Positions 20,739-29,859 of a stretch of 64,000 nucleotides of DNA are shown here, piece by piece. The stretch comes from Aureimonas sp. Leaf324 (lineage in GTDB: Bacteria; Pseudomonadota; Alphaproteobacteria; Rhizobiales; Rhizobiaceae), in assembly GCF_001423245.1 (NCBI RefSeq), contig NZ_LMOH01000012.1:126518-190517 (forward strand). The letters are read 5' to 3'. Numbering within the stretch: the first letter of the stretch is position 1; every line of letters starts with the position of its first letter. Below the pieces are notes generated by a model. The model ran no database searches, was not told the DNA's origin, and saw only the letters and a list, made by a program, of their open reading frames with translations. The position numbers were made by a program, and so were the translations under genes.

Positions 20739-23057
20739 TCACATCTCGTCCGCCGACTGATCGGGTGCGGTTCGATAGCGCTCGAGGGTTGCTCGATCTT
20801 CGCCGCCGACGAGTTCGTCGTCGAGAAGTTCGGCTACTCGTCGGTCCATCGCATCGACGTCGAGGATTGTACCGAGCGATCGATTGTTCCGATGGAAGCT
20901 TCGTCGGGCAACGCGATCGCCCAGGGAGCCGAACATTCCCATGGCATACGACCAAGACTCCTGGACGGCGCCCCGAGCGAGAGACACCACGAAGCCTTCG
21001 GCTTCGAGGCGTCGGCTCGTCCAAGCCCGCACCTCGTCGCTGTCGGTGCGGTCGCGCCATCGGTAGAGCAGACTGACGATATTGGGGTGCGCCTCGAGAC
21101 TGCCGTCGACGGTCGCTCCCCTAAGTCGATCGCGTGAGAGTTCCAACAGCCAATCCGTGGTCTCGTCGTCGACCACGTTCTCTATGCCGCGATCTCGTTC
21201 CGTTCCGCGAGCGTTCCTGACGGCACCGTAGCCACTCGACAACGTCGCGAGCCACTCCAACGCCGCCGCCGGCGCGGCATCGCGAACGAGACCGGAGCGC
21301 TGCTCGACGGGCATGCGGTCGATAAGTAGCGCTCTCGTCAACCTGTAGAGTCGGATCTCGTTCGTCTCGTGGGATAGGAATCCCCTGGCTACGTTCTGCT
21401 CGACGTTCAGATCGTCGGCGGCGGCGAAGATCTCCCGCAGGAGACCGGGAACATCCTCGTCGCGCACGTCGCTGGCTCTGTCGATCAGTTCCGCGATCAG
21501 GAGCGCGGTGCGGGTTCCCCCTCGTATGCCTCGTTGATCAAGCCCGGCTCGGAGCCGCGCCGCCGTCGCGCCGGGAGTCCCGACCCCGTCCACGAGCGCC
21601 TGGCTCTCCGCCATGGAGATCGCACCGTCGGGGATGGCGAACGTGAAGTAGGTCGAGAAATGCTCCGGCGAGCAGACCAGACGATCTCGCCTGCTCTCGT
21701 TCCACCCGTCGTGCCAGAGGTTTCCCCAGACTGCATCCAGGCGTGGAAAGAGGCGACGGAGCGCGTGCTCGACGAACGTGCGGTCGGCCCCGGGAACGAT
21801 GTCCAGGAAGATGGCATCGTAACGCCGCCTAGTCTCCTCCTGGTTCCGGTCCCTTTCCGAGTGGCGGCCTACGAGCATGGGACCATTCGATCGTATGGTC
21901 CGATACACCTCCGGACGAAAGAGGCGCAGGGCTTCCAACGCAAGGAAGTCGGCGCGGTCGACGTCGCTTCCCACCGCTGGCCAGGTGACCTCGATGGCAT
22001 TGCCGAGTCGCACCGCGTCGCGGGGCGTCCGTAGGACGGGTGATACGATATCGTGGAACAGGTTCACGAACCGCGTGTGCTTGTCGTCGGGCGGCCCGCC
22101 CATGACCTTCTCCACGGTGCGGACGATCTGCCGATCCAACGTCTCCGAACTTGGCAGAGGTAGGTCGAACGCGCCCTGTACCACCTTCTCCAGGTAGCTC
22201 GCTCCCTCCGAGGGGAACCGCTCGGCGACCATCTTGTCGGCCAAGGTCCTGTCGTAGGCCAGGAGGTAGACGACGTTCGGCAGCCGGCCTGCCGACTTCA
22301 CGAGCTTGAAGACCTGAAGCGCCTCGTCCGTACCCAACCGATCGATGTCGTCGAGGACGACCAAGTAGCGCGTCCCGGAGTTGCGCAAGGCATCCGACAG
22401 CTTCCGATGTTCCTTCTCGACCGTCGTGTCGAGGCGCGACATCCATTCGAGGAGGTTGGCACCGCCGGCGACGGCGGCCCCCGCGGCCGGTGTCGCCGCG
22501 ATCGACGCGAGTCCGCCCAGGAACGGCCCAGCGGCCGAGAGCCGACTTCCCACTTTGGCCAGTGCCTCCCTCGCCTGACGATCCAGTGATTTCCCCACGG
22601 TAACGCCGAGTTCGGCGAAGAAGGCCATCGTCAGGGACTCGGGTGTAGAGAACCACCAGGGATTGAAGGCCGCGACGGATATGCGGCCCTCACGAACGTC
22701 GTCGCCTAGATGATGCAGGACCAAGTTGACGGCACTGCTCTTTCCCGCACCCCACACGCCGTTGATCGCATAGACCAGGCCTGCCGATGCATCTGCTCTC
22801 GCGATGCTTCTCGCGATCGCCCTCGCGAAGGGATCGATGCCGACCTCGTCCTGCTTGGGATGCAGGATGGGGGAGTCGCTGTTGAAGTTCGTGGGCAGAT
22901 CGCCCTCGTCGCTCGGGCTGGCGCCCTCCCCGGCGGTTCCCGAATCCTCGCTCGAACTGAAGCCATGGCTTCGAGAAGGGAGACGGGCCAGAAGGCGTCG
23001 GATCGTTTCGATCATGCGATGCTCCGCCCAGTCGAGCTTCACCGATAGCCAAGCCAT
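20739..23057 (-). CDS. KAP-family P-loop NTPase
   Basis: A 772-aa protein. Walker A is GVWGAGKS (residues 100-107) in the typical KAP context AINGVWGAGKSSAVNLVLHH, followed by FNPWWFSTPE and Walker B YLVVLDDIDRLG. Between them lies the hydrophobic insertion (GLASIAATPAAGAAVAGGA) that gives KAP NTPases a membrane-inserted hairpin. KAP proteins recur in phage-exclusion and defence loci. The start follows a CGGAGGG ribosome site. It is on the same strand as sngA, 157 bases upstream, so it may be co-transcribed with the Shango operon. The C-terminal part has no domain I recognise. Confidence 0.8.
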   Translation of the reverse strand: MAWLSVKLDWAEHRMIETIRRLLARLPSRSHGFSSSEDSGTAGEGASPSDEGDLPTNFNSDSPILHPKQDEVGIDPFARAIARSIARADASAGLVYAINGVWGAGKSSAVNLVLHHLGDDVREGRISVAAFNPWWFSTPESLTMAFFAELGVTVGKSLDRQAREALAKVGSRLSAAGPFLGGLASIAATPAAGAAVAGGANLLEWMSRLDTTVEKEHRKLSDALRNSGTRYLVVLDDIDRLGTDEALQVFKLVKSAGRLPNVVYLLAYDRTLADKMVAERFPSEGASYLEKVVQGAFDLPLPSSETLDRQIVRTVEKVMGGPPDDKHTRFVNLFHDIVSPVLRTPRDAVRLGNAIEVTWPAVGSDVDRADFLALEALRLFRPEVYRTIRSNGPMLVGRHSERDRNQEETRRRYDAIFLDIVPGADRTFVEHALRRLFPRLDAVWGNLWHDGWNESRRDRLVCSPEHFSTYFTFAIPDGAISMAESQALVDGVGTPGATAARLRAGLDQRGIRGGTRTALLIAELIDRASDVRDEDVPGLLREIFAAADDLNVEQNVARGFLSHETNEIRLYRLTRALLIDRMPVEQRSGLVRDAAPAAALEWLATLSSGYGAVRNARGTERDRGIENVVDDETTDWLLELSRDRLRGATVDGSLEAHPNIVSLLYRWRDRTDSDEVRAWTSRRLEAEGFVVSLARGAVQESWSYAMGMFGSLGDRVARRSFHRNNRSLGTILDVDAMDRRVAELLDDELVGGEDRATLERYRTAPDQSADEM

Positions 23058-23340
23058 GACGCCCTCCGATCGATCATGACCGCCCGGAACCGGAGGCCGA
23101 CCCGCGGCAAGCTCTCGCAGTGGTCATCGACCCCAGCATATCGGGGCGACACGCGCCGATGCGACCCTGCCCTGGTGTATGCGGAGCATCCAGTATCCTG
23201 ACGGGATAGGTGGACTTCAAGCCCTCGACGACGGGATATGCGCGCTCGCAGGTCCGAGATGCACGCTCGATCGCCGGCAGCGTTCAGCTCTTGGCGACGT
23301 CGTGCATGACACCTTGTACGGGGAGTAAATATACACATAT

Positions 23341-23370
23341 GCTTTCTCGAAAACGGGTTTCGAGGAAAGC
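23341..23370. promoter_or_regulatory. Imperfect palindrome upstream of hipB, likely autoregulatory operator
   Basis: Arms GCTTTCTCGAAA and TTTCGAGGAAAGC face each other across a short spacer, with one extra G in the right arm. The element ends eight bases before the hipB start and just downstream of an AT-rich stretch (TATACACATATG) that could hold the promoter. HipB-type antitoxins repress their own operon by binding such inverted repeats. The rest of the 320-base gap between the KAP gene and hipB shows no gene. Confidence 0.5.
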
Positions 23371-23378
23371 TTGGTTCC

Positions 23379-23699
23379 ATGCCGCGAAGTTCGCCTGCCA
23401 TCGCTGTGATGCCCGAGGCGGTAATGTCGTCTCTCGTACTTTTCGGCGCGCATCTCAGGACGGCGCGGCAGCGCCGCGACGAAAGTCTCAGGACCATGGC
23501 GGCGAGGATCGGTACGTCGATCCCCACCCTCCGTCGGATGGAAGCGGGAGACCCGAAGGTCGCGATCGGGGTGTACGCCACGGCGCTGTGGATCTTCGGC
23601 AAGGCGTCCACGCTCGGCGATATCCTCGAACCGGCCTCGGACGAATACGCGACCATGCTGGACGTCGATCGGGCAGATCGAAGGAGGGCTAGGCGGTGA
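23379..23699 (+). CDS. hipB: HipB-like antitoxin, XRE-family HTH
   Basis: Small DNA-binding protein with a helix-turn-helix (ARQRRDESLRTMAARIGTSI then LRRMEAGDPKV). It precedes hipA and overlaps it by four bases (GTGA), the usual antitoxin-first arrangement. It would neutralise HipA and repress the operon. Internal starts at 23409 and 23424 are also possible and would remove a non-conserved leader. Confidence 0.8.
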   Translation: MPRSSPAIAVMPEAVMSSLVLFGAHLRTARQRRDESLRTMAARIGTSIPTLRRMEAGDPKVAIGVYATALWIFGKASTLGDILEPASDEYATMLDVDRADRRRARR

Positions 23700-24988
23700 G
23701 CGATTTCAGGGGCAGCGAACTGTCGGTCTGGTACCTCGGCGGCGAGAATCGTCGACTGGTCGGCCAGGTGCGCCTCGATGCCGGAAACCGGCGGTGCCTC
23801 CTCGACCTTTCGGACGAGTGGCTGCGGACGGGCTTCGAGCTGTCACCTGATCTGACATTGGATCACCGCACGCATGCGCCACGCGGTGACATGGTCGCGC
23901 CTGGAGCGATCGAGGACGCCATGCCCGACCGATGGGGCGAGCGGATGATCCGCGTGGTCTCCAGGCCGCCACGCATGACACCGCTCGACAAGCTCTGGTA
24001 CGCGGGCGATCGCAGGTTCGGCGCCCTGGGCGTATCCATGAGCGCCGACGAGTACGTTCCCTACGAGACGCCGGCGCTGATGACCCTCGAGTCCCTTGCG
24101 GTTGCCGAGGCGTTGATCGCTCGCGTGATGGATAGGGAACCGCTGACCGAACGCGAGAGGCAGCTGGTCGCCAGCGCTGGAACCATGGGTGGCGCGCACC
24201 CGAAGCTGTTGATCGCGAACGATGACGACGAATGGATCGCCAAGTTTCCACGCGGCAGCAACGTGGATCAGCTCCTGATCGAGCACGCGTGCATGGAACT
24301 GGCTCGGCATGCCGGCATCGACGTGGCTGACTCGTTCGTTCTACCCGGAGGAGTCGACCACGTCTTGCTCGTCCGTCGCTTCGACAGAAGAGGTGGACGG
24401 CGTGTCCACGGCGTATCGGCCCGGACGATGCTGATCGCGGAAGGCGACGACAGCTACGCCGCCATGGCTGGCGTGATCAGGCGGTTCGCGCCTGCGGATC
24501 GCATGGACGGGATGCGACGAGAACTGTTCCGTCGGATGGTCTTCAACGTGCTGATCGACAACACGGACGACCACACCAAGAACCATGCGTTCCTGCGAAC
24601 CGACTCCGGACATTGGGAGTTGTCGCCCGCGTATGACATCCCCACGCAGATGAACGGCTTGGGTATACAGGCGATCCAGTTCTCGCCCACCCCATCCATG
24701 TTGAACCGCTTCGACGTCGACCATGCGGTCGCGGCCTCGCGTCACTTCGGTCTCACGCCGGAGGAAGCAAGGCAGGAATGGAATCACGTAGCTGGCTGGG
24801 TGAACCAGTGGCGGCCGGTCTTCGCAGCCTGTGGCGTGCGCGACCACGATCTGAACTACCTCGCCGACTTCCTCGATTCCGGCGAGTTGCTCGATCACCG
24901 GCGAGATGCGATCTTGGCAGAGTTCGAACCAGGCATCGAGACCGGACGGACGATCGGAGACAAGGAGCCGGGTCTCGCACCAGGCTAG
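23696..24988 (+). CDS. hipA: HipA-like serine/threonine kinase toxin
   Basis: A 430-aa HipA-family kinase. The N-terminal subdomain has GALGVSMS; the glycine-rich phosphate loop reads GTMGGAHPKLLI; the catalytic loop is DNTDDHTKNHAFL and the metal motif is LSPAYDIPT. All key kinase residues are present, so it should be active. Relatives phosphorylate glutamyl-tRNA synthetase or other targets and induce dormancy. It starts at a GTG overlapping the hipB stop. Within the island it is one of few genes on the plus strand. Confidence 0.87.
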   Translation: MSDFRGSELSVWYLGGENRRLVGQVRLDAGNRRCLLDLSDEWLRTGFELSPDLTLDHRTHAPRGDMVAPGAIEDAMPDRWGERMIRVVSRPPRMTPLDKLWYAGDRRFGALGVSMSADEYVPYETPALMTLESLAVAEALIARVMDREPLTERERQLVASAGTMGGAHPKLLIANDDDEWIAKFPRGSNVDQLLIEHACMELARHAGIDVADSFVLPGGVDHVLLVRRFDRRGGRRVHGVSARTMLIAEGDDSYAAMAGVIRRFAPADRMDGMRRELFRRMVFNVLIDNTDDHTKNHAFLRTDSGHWELSPAYDIPTQMNGLGIQAIQFSPTPSMLNRFDVDHAVAASRHFGLTPEEARQEWNHVAGWVNQWRPVFAACGVRDHDLNYLADFLDSGELLDHRRDAILAEFEPGIETGRTIGDKEPGLAPG

Positions 24989-25171
24989 GGCGGCGCACCT
25001 CGGAGGGCGGCCGAGAACGGCCACCACGACCGTTCTCGAGAGGTGGTACCCGCGTTCATCCACGATCCACCCCGTGTCCTCGCTCGGAGCGATCGCGCGT
25101 GCGCTGGCTGCGCATCGTACTGTGCCACGGGCTGGCGAGGTCGACGCCTCGGCATCCTCGAGGAGGACCAC

Positions 25172-27016
25172 TCAGCGAGCAGGAGGCACGAACCCCTTGC
25201 GATCGCCATCCGCTCCGTTCGGACCGGCGAACCATTCGTAATGCGTGGCGTCCTGCACCGCGACCGGCGGCTCCTTGTTCTCGACGACGATGATCTGGAG
25301 GTCCCGGCTCGTCTTCGGTATCGACGACCAGAACCCATCTTCCAGACCGGGGTCCAGACTATCGGATGCCTCCACGTCCCTGCCTCGCTTGTAGGAAGTC
25401 AGGGGGGAGTCGATGATCACGAACCCCGGATGCGGGCGCTTGTTCTGCGCGCAATAGCGGAGAAGCCCGACGACGAAGGCCGAGTAGAGAAGCGCTCGAA
25501 CACCCTTGCCGTGCGACTGACGCGCCTGACCGTCGACGACGATGTCGTATGTCTGCTGATCGAACTCGACACGGGGCTCCTCCGAGGGCCAGCCCCACTC
25601 CTTGAGCGTAGCCTCCACCTGGCGGCAGAACGCCAGCAGGGCCGCCGACGGCAGCGGCTCCCATTCCTTGGCCCTAGGTCGTCCGTCCCTTGCGGCGTCC
25701 TCGATCTCCTGCCGAAGCTGGACGAGGTTGTCGAACTGGTCCAGGTCGTTGCGCGTCGCCTCGAGCCGCAGCCGTCTCTCGGAGAGCGCGTCGAGCCGGT
25801 CGACGTCCCCCTTTAGCCTCGGTGCGAGATCGGATCGGAGCCTGCCCTCGATCTCCTCCAACCTGGTGGCGCACTCGTCGACCGTGGCGACATGTACCGC
25901 CCGCCGGCCTTCGAGATCCGAGATCGCGGCCTGGAGGTCGGTCCGCTGTGCCAGGATCTTCGCCGCTTCGGACTTGGCCGCGTCGTAGATTCCCGAGCTC
26001 CTCTCCTCGGCGACATGGCGATGGTCGGCCGTCATCGGCTGATCGCAGAGCGGACAGGTCACCTCCTGCAGCTGGTCGAAGTACTGGGCGCCCTCCGCGA
26101 CGAAATCCAGTCTCTTCAGATCCGAGTCGTACCGCTGCTGGAGGAGACCGTATCGGACCCGCAACTCGTCGATGGCGATGATCTGAGAGTTCGCGTGATC
26201 CAGGCTCTCGGCGGCCGTAGACCGTTCCGACTGCAATTCCTCGCGCTCCAGCTCCATGGTCTGGAGCCGCATTCGCGTCGTCTCCATCGCCGCTTCGAGC
26301 TTTTCCACGGAGTCCAGCGACTCGTCCCGGCGAACGCCTTCCAACCGCTTCTCCAACGGGGCCATCAGTTCCTCGATGACACCCAGCTTCGCGGCGAGGC
26401 GGGCCTTCACGATCTCGCGCTTCTCCTCCGCGACGACCCCCGAATCGTCCTTCCCGGTCAGGAGGAACGAGAACATCCGCTTGCGCATGGTGTCCCCGAA
26501 CCCGGTCTCTCCGAGCACGGGCGACTGCTCGGCGATGACGGAGATCTCGTCGACGACGAAGATCGGGAACAGGTTTCGGACGGTGAGCCGTTGGACCTTC
26601 CCCTGGCTGTTCGTCCTGAGGCGGGCCTCGGGAATACCTGCGAACGGGAAGATCACCGAGGTGACGTCGTCGCTCTGCGACGTGCCACGACGTCTTGGGG
26701 CGATCGTCCGGTTCGAACCGGAAGCCCGTTCGATCGGGAGATCGTAGACCTCGAGGTTACCGCCTGAGAGATCCCGCCTCAAGGTCAACGCCTCTCCGGT
26801 GCCATTACCGAATTCGACGAAGAGGGTCGAATACGGCTCGGCCTCGGGGACGCGCTTGCGCATGATATCCGAGCCCAGGATGTAGTCGAGGCAGTGAAGT
26901 ACGAAGCTCTTGCCGGTATCCGATGCGCCGGCGAGGATGTTGCCTCCGACATCGAAGCGAACCTCGGCGTCGTCCACGGAGGATCCGCGAAGCAGGATGC
27001 GGCGGACGTGCATCAT
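25172..27016 (-). CDS. ABC-three-component system ATPase (SMC/Rad50-like, Lamassu-type)
   Basis: SMC-like ATPase of about 614 aa. Walker A is GASDTGKS (residues 30-37); two long coiled-coil arms flank a zinc-hook motif CPLC; the signature-side region has QSHGKGVRALLYSAF; Walker B is GFVIIDSPLTSY. This pattern matches the ATPase of ABC-three-component conflict systems, the wider family to which Lamassu belongs. It is the last gene of a three-gene operon with the middle component and nuclease effector. The start is one of two adjacent ATGs, two bases after the preceding stop. Confidence 0.82.
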   Translation of the reverse strand: MMHVRRILLRGSSVDDAEVRFDVGGNILAGASDTGKSFVLHCLDYILGSDIMRKRVPEAEPYSTLFVEFGNGTGEALTLRRDLSGGNLEVYDLPIERASGSNRTIAPRRRGTSQSDDVTSVIFPFAGIPEARLRTNSQGKVQRLTVRNLFPIFVVDEISVIAEQSPVLGETGFGDTMRKRMFSFLLTGKDDSGVVAEEKREIVKARLAAKLGVIEELMAPLEKRLEGVRRDESLDSVEKLEAAMETTRMRLQTMELEREELQSERSTAAESLDHANSQIIAIDELRVRYGLLQQRYDSDLKRLDFVAEGAQYFDQLQEVTCPLCDQPMTADHRHVAEERSSGIYDAAKSEAAKILAQRTDLQAAISDLEGRRAVHVATVDECATRLEEIEGRLRSDLAPRLKGDVDRLDALSERRLRLEATRNDLDQFDNLVQLRQEIEDAARDGRPRAKEWEPLPSAALLAFCRQVEATLKEWGWPSEEPRVEFDQQTYDIVVDGQARQSHGKGVRALLYSAFVVGLLRYCAQNKRPHPGFVIIDSPLTSYKRGRDVEASDSLDPGLEDGFWSSIPKTSRDLQIIVVENKEPPVAVQDATHYEWFAGPNGADGDRKGFVPPAR

Positions 27017-27018
27017 CG

Positions 27019-27528
27019 TCAGAGAACCAACTTCTCGAGGGATCCGACACGATTGAACTCGGCGCCCCACTTCCCGATACGCTCCGACATGAAGTCGTCG
27101 AGGGCGCGATCGTCGAGCTCCCCGAACGTGGCGATCGTCCACCGTGCCCGTATGGCCAGCTGTCTCGCGTAGTCGCTCGCGAGCAGGGCTAGGAACGCGG
27201 CGGTGAGGGCGTTCGAGGCGTAGGTGATGCCGCTGTGGTCGAAGCGCTTGTCGATCAGCTCACGCGAGAACATGCGGTCGAGCCCCATGCTCAGCGCTTC
27301 GCGCTTCACAAGCAGCTCCCCCCCGCGGAACGGCACGGCGGGATGCAGGCTCTCGGGGCCATCCGCATCGCCGGAATGAACCAGGAGATAGTCGAACGAG
27401 ACGAGGCGTTGAAGGTCGGCGCTCCGTCCCTCGTTGGCGTTGAGGATGAACAACATCCTCAGTCCATGCTCGAGCGGGGAGTTGAAGATGCGTCCCTCGC
27501 GCCTCGGTGAGGCGGATGCGGGCGTCAT
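27019..27528 (-). CDS. ABC-three-component system middle component
   Basis: A 169-aa protein with the middle-component pattern: IFNSPLEHGLRMLFILNA at the start, LQRLVSFDYLLVHSGD, and a C-terminal segment EFNRVGSLEKLVL. Middle components connect the ABC ATPase to the effector. The start at 27528 overlaps the stop of the effector gene (ATGA), and its own stop lies two bases before the ATPase start. Function is inferred from family and context. Confidence 0.78.
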   Translation of the reverse strand: MTPASASPRREGRIFNSPLEHGLRMLFILNANEGRSADLQRLVSFDYLLVHSGDADGPESLHPAVPFRGGELLVKREALSMGLDRMFSRELIDKRFDHSGITYASNALTAAFLALLASDYARQLAIRARWTIATFGELDDRALDDFMSERIGKWGAEFNRVGSLEKLVL

Positions 27529-28640
27529 CGATCGATCCATTCGACGATACCGTCGTTGGCGAGCTGATGACACATCCCCTCACGGTCGTTGGCCATGACG
27601 TGAGGGTTGAGCATGTGCCCGGTCAGCTGCAGGCTCTGCGCCGCCTGTACCGTCGCTCCCAGACGTGCGAGGCCGTTGGCCGCCGGTCCCGTGTAGGTGA
27701 AGTAGAGACCGTCGGCGAACTCCTGCAGGAGGGTGTCGAAGAAGGCCTCGTCGAGCATGCTGTCGCGAGCGAGCTCCCGGAGATTCTCCGCGCAGTAGAA
27801 CGTGAGACGCGATCGCCGGAACAGGGCGGCCTCCTTCGGGAACGGCTGCAGTGCCACCTCGTCTACGACGGGCTCGCCGACGGCCTCTCCGATGGCCTCC
27901 AACAGTCGGCCGACGTAGACGGTCTCGGTCGGGGCGACGGCCGATGGCGGAACTTTCGGAACGACGCGCTCGATCAACGGCAGGCCGAACACCGTGTGGT
28001 GGTAGTTCGTCTGGGCATGCTCCTGCAGCAGCTCGAGCGGCTGCTTCGCCCTGAAGATCGAGAAGTCGAACTTCCTGACATGCTCCTCGAGCGACGGCTC
28101 CAGGATCACCTCGTCCTTCATGATCTCGTACCGACAGCGCTTGTCCCAGTCGGCGACGATCCTCCTCGCCATGCCGGCAGGATCGTCGAGGGTATCCTGG
28201 AGGTCCGACGTCACGCCCAAGTGAGTCACGAACCAGTATTCAGACGGCGCTCGGTAATCGCCTCGATAGGTGTAGAACAGGACCTTGGCGATCTCGGCCG
28301 CCGCCGAACCCCAGCCGAGCCGAGTCTGGTAGTGCTTGCATTGATAGAGGCTCCAGCGCCGCGGGTCGGCTGCTGTCGGATCGAGCCACACGACGACGTC
28401 GCGGCCCTTGTCTCCGGACCCGCCGCGTTGCTGGACCTGATCGACGCCTGGCACCTTCCGTGCCAGGTACCCCGTGGCCCATTCCAGCGTGAAACGCTCG
28501 AAGTCGAGCGGGCTGAATTGAGCGAGGCGGTCGAGCGGTTTCACGGGCAACCCGACGCCCAGGCCCAGGAGGCGAGCATTCGCGTTCGGCCAAGGCGACG
28601 GACGATCGATATCCGTCGTAGATGCTGGATCGATATTCAT
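27525..28640 (-). CDS. ABC-three-component effector: Mrr-like PD-(D/E)xK nuclease with system-specific C-terminal domain
   Basis: A 371-aa first gene of the operon. Residues 43-115 have the Mrr-type restriction-endonuclease fold: helix FERFTLEWATGYL with E53, D81 in GSGDKGRDVVVW, and the QxK motif YQCKHY (Q100, K102). The C-terminal half carries the association domain of ABC-three-component proteins (FRRSRLTFYCAENLRELARD and LLQEFADGLYFTYTG). It probably degrades DNA when the ATPase senses foreign ends or structures. All catalytic residues are in place. Confidence 0.8.
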   Translation of the reverse strand: MNIDPASTTDIDRPSPWPNANARLLGLGVGLPVKPLDRLAQFSPLDFERFTLEWATGYLARKVPGVDQVQQRGGSGDKGRDVVVWLDPTAADPRRWSLYQCKHYQTRLGWGSAAAEIAKVLFYTYRGDYRAPSEYWFVTHLGVTSDLQDTLDDPAGMARRIVADWDKRCRYEIMKDEVILEPSLEEHVRKFDFSIFRAKQPLELLQEHAQTNYHHTVFGLPLIERVVPKVPPSAVAPTETVYVGRLLEAIGEAVGEPVVDEVALQPFPKEAALFRRSRLTFYCAENLRELARDSMLDEAFFDTLLQEFADGLYFTYTGPAANGLARLGATVQAAQSLQLTGHMLNPHVMANDREGMCHQLANDGIVEWIDR

Positions 28641-28802
28641 GACGACGCTGCACTCGTTGCCTTCGTCGTAGCATCAAACCCGACCTGCCGGAAAGCGATA
28701 AGGGCCGTCGCCGCATGACGCCATCTCATTGGGAGAACGGCTGCGGACGCACCTTTTGATCTGCGGTCGGAGCGCCTTTGACCCAAGCACCCGGCCCGTC
28801 GT

Positions 28803-29135
28803 TTAGGTATGGCGTGTCGCGGGCGTCCGAGGCTCGTCGCGACCCGAAAGGTCTTCCGGATCGACCCGCTCATACTCCTGTATCGCCGCGTTCCGCGCGT
28901 CGCGCAACTCGTCGAACATGAGTTCCCTATGCTGCGCATAGATCTCAGGCGACGCCTTCTTGGCTCTCACGGCAGTCTCGCCGATGACCTCGATGCATCG
29001 TACCGTCGCATCGACAGCCATCGAATTCCGCGAAAGTTCCGCGATATCCTGATCACCGACGTATCTGATCGCACGTTCGGCATAGTGCAGCGCCTCGTGC
29101 ACCGACCACTGGAACCTGGCTTGATCGGACCTCAC
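28803..29135 (-). CDS. hepT: HepT-like (DUF86) toxin, probably inactive
   Basis: A 110-aa HEPN RNase-family protein. It keeps the family outline (FQWSVHEALHYAERAIRYVG, then IGETAVRAKKASPEI), but the catalytic R-x4-H-x-Y motif reads R81-N-A-A-I-Q86-E-Y88: the essential histidine is glutamine. The usual tryptophan before the motif and a conserved C-terminus are also missing. The start is a GTG overlapping the mntA stop. Since RNase activity needs the histidine, the toxin is probably dead. Confidence 0.75.
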   Translation of the reverse strand: MRSDQARFQWSVHEALHYAERAIRYVGDQDIAELSRNSMAVDATVRCIEVIGETAVRAKKASPEIYAQHRELMFDELRDARNAAIQEYERVDPEDLSGRDEPRTPATRHT

Positions 29136-29431
29136 GGTAGCGTTCCGAGATCGGATCGGATCTCCCGCTCCACCTGGGGTTTCAGTGCGGTGTCGAAGAC
29201 AAGGTCGACGCGCCAGCCCAATACTTCCGCGACCTCCCGCCGGAGACGAGCAATCGTTCCGGAGCTCATCGGCGCCGATTTCGTCACGAGCAGATCGATG
29301 TCGCTGTCGACGGTATCCTCACCTCTCGACACGGAGCCGAAGAATCACGGGTTCGTTACGCCATATCGAGCGAGGACAGCGAGCAACGCTTGCTTGTTGT
29401 CCCGTAGCGCATCCGACGGGTGTATCGGCAT
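29132..29431 (-). pseudogene. mntA: MntA-like nucleotidyltransferase antitoxin, interrupted by an in-frame TGA
   Basis: MntA antitoxins AMPylate HepT. The N-terminal 28 codons (MPIHPSDALRDNKQALLAVL to GVTNP) run into a TGA at 29345-29347. The same frame then continues FFGSVSRGEDT and DSDIDLLV, the nucleotidyltransferase GS-x-G-x-D-x-D motif. One C-to-T change of CGA (Arg, often seen here as NPR-FGS) explains the stop. A GTG at 29332 could restart translation but would drop the motif's GS. With the HepT histidine lost as well, this looks like a decaying pair. Confidence 0.75.
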
Positions 29432-29859
29432 GTCGACTATCCTCAACGATGCCTCTCTGTACCAGTGATCGCATACGTAGGCTTCGGCTTGTTCGGAATC
29501 AAACGATACGCCGTATCGCCAGCAGTTCCGAAGCCCGCTCCACCCGAGCGGGACACACGATCTGGCATCGATCTTCATGAAGATCGGATCGCGGTTTCGC
29601 TGGACACCTAAACCGAAGCCTCCGGGATCGGTGGAGCACGTCAGCCCAACGCAAGGCCCGGAGGAAGTCCTCCGAGAAGCTTTGCCCCGCCGAAGATGAC
29701 GTATTGTAGAGAAGGTCCGCCTGAGCAGTCGCCGTTCGACGTACATGGGCTTGGCTTCCACGAAGCCTCAAAACCCGAAAGCTTCGTCAAACGTCGCCTT
29801 GGATCCGACCCCGAGTCGCCACCGACCCGCTAGAGCCTATGCCTCGACGTCGAGCCGCG
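29432..29859. other. Gene-poor stretch with possible gene remnants
   Basis: No convincing complete gene. On the minus strand a piece reading IFMKIDARSCVPLGWSGLR to HWYREASLRIVD has acceptable codon use and leads into the mntA start. Another frame upstream has LLYNTSSSAGQSFSEDFLRA. They could be frameshifted parts of a degraded gene. I do not recognise a family. Confidence 0.35.

Noticed and set aside
26700-26730. CCGGTTCGAACCGG palindrome considered as a tRNA or attachment site
   Set aside because: It lies within the well-supported ABC ATPase gene and has no tRNA context.
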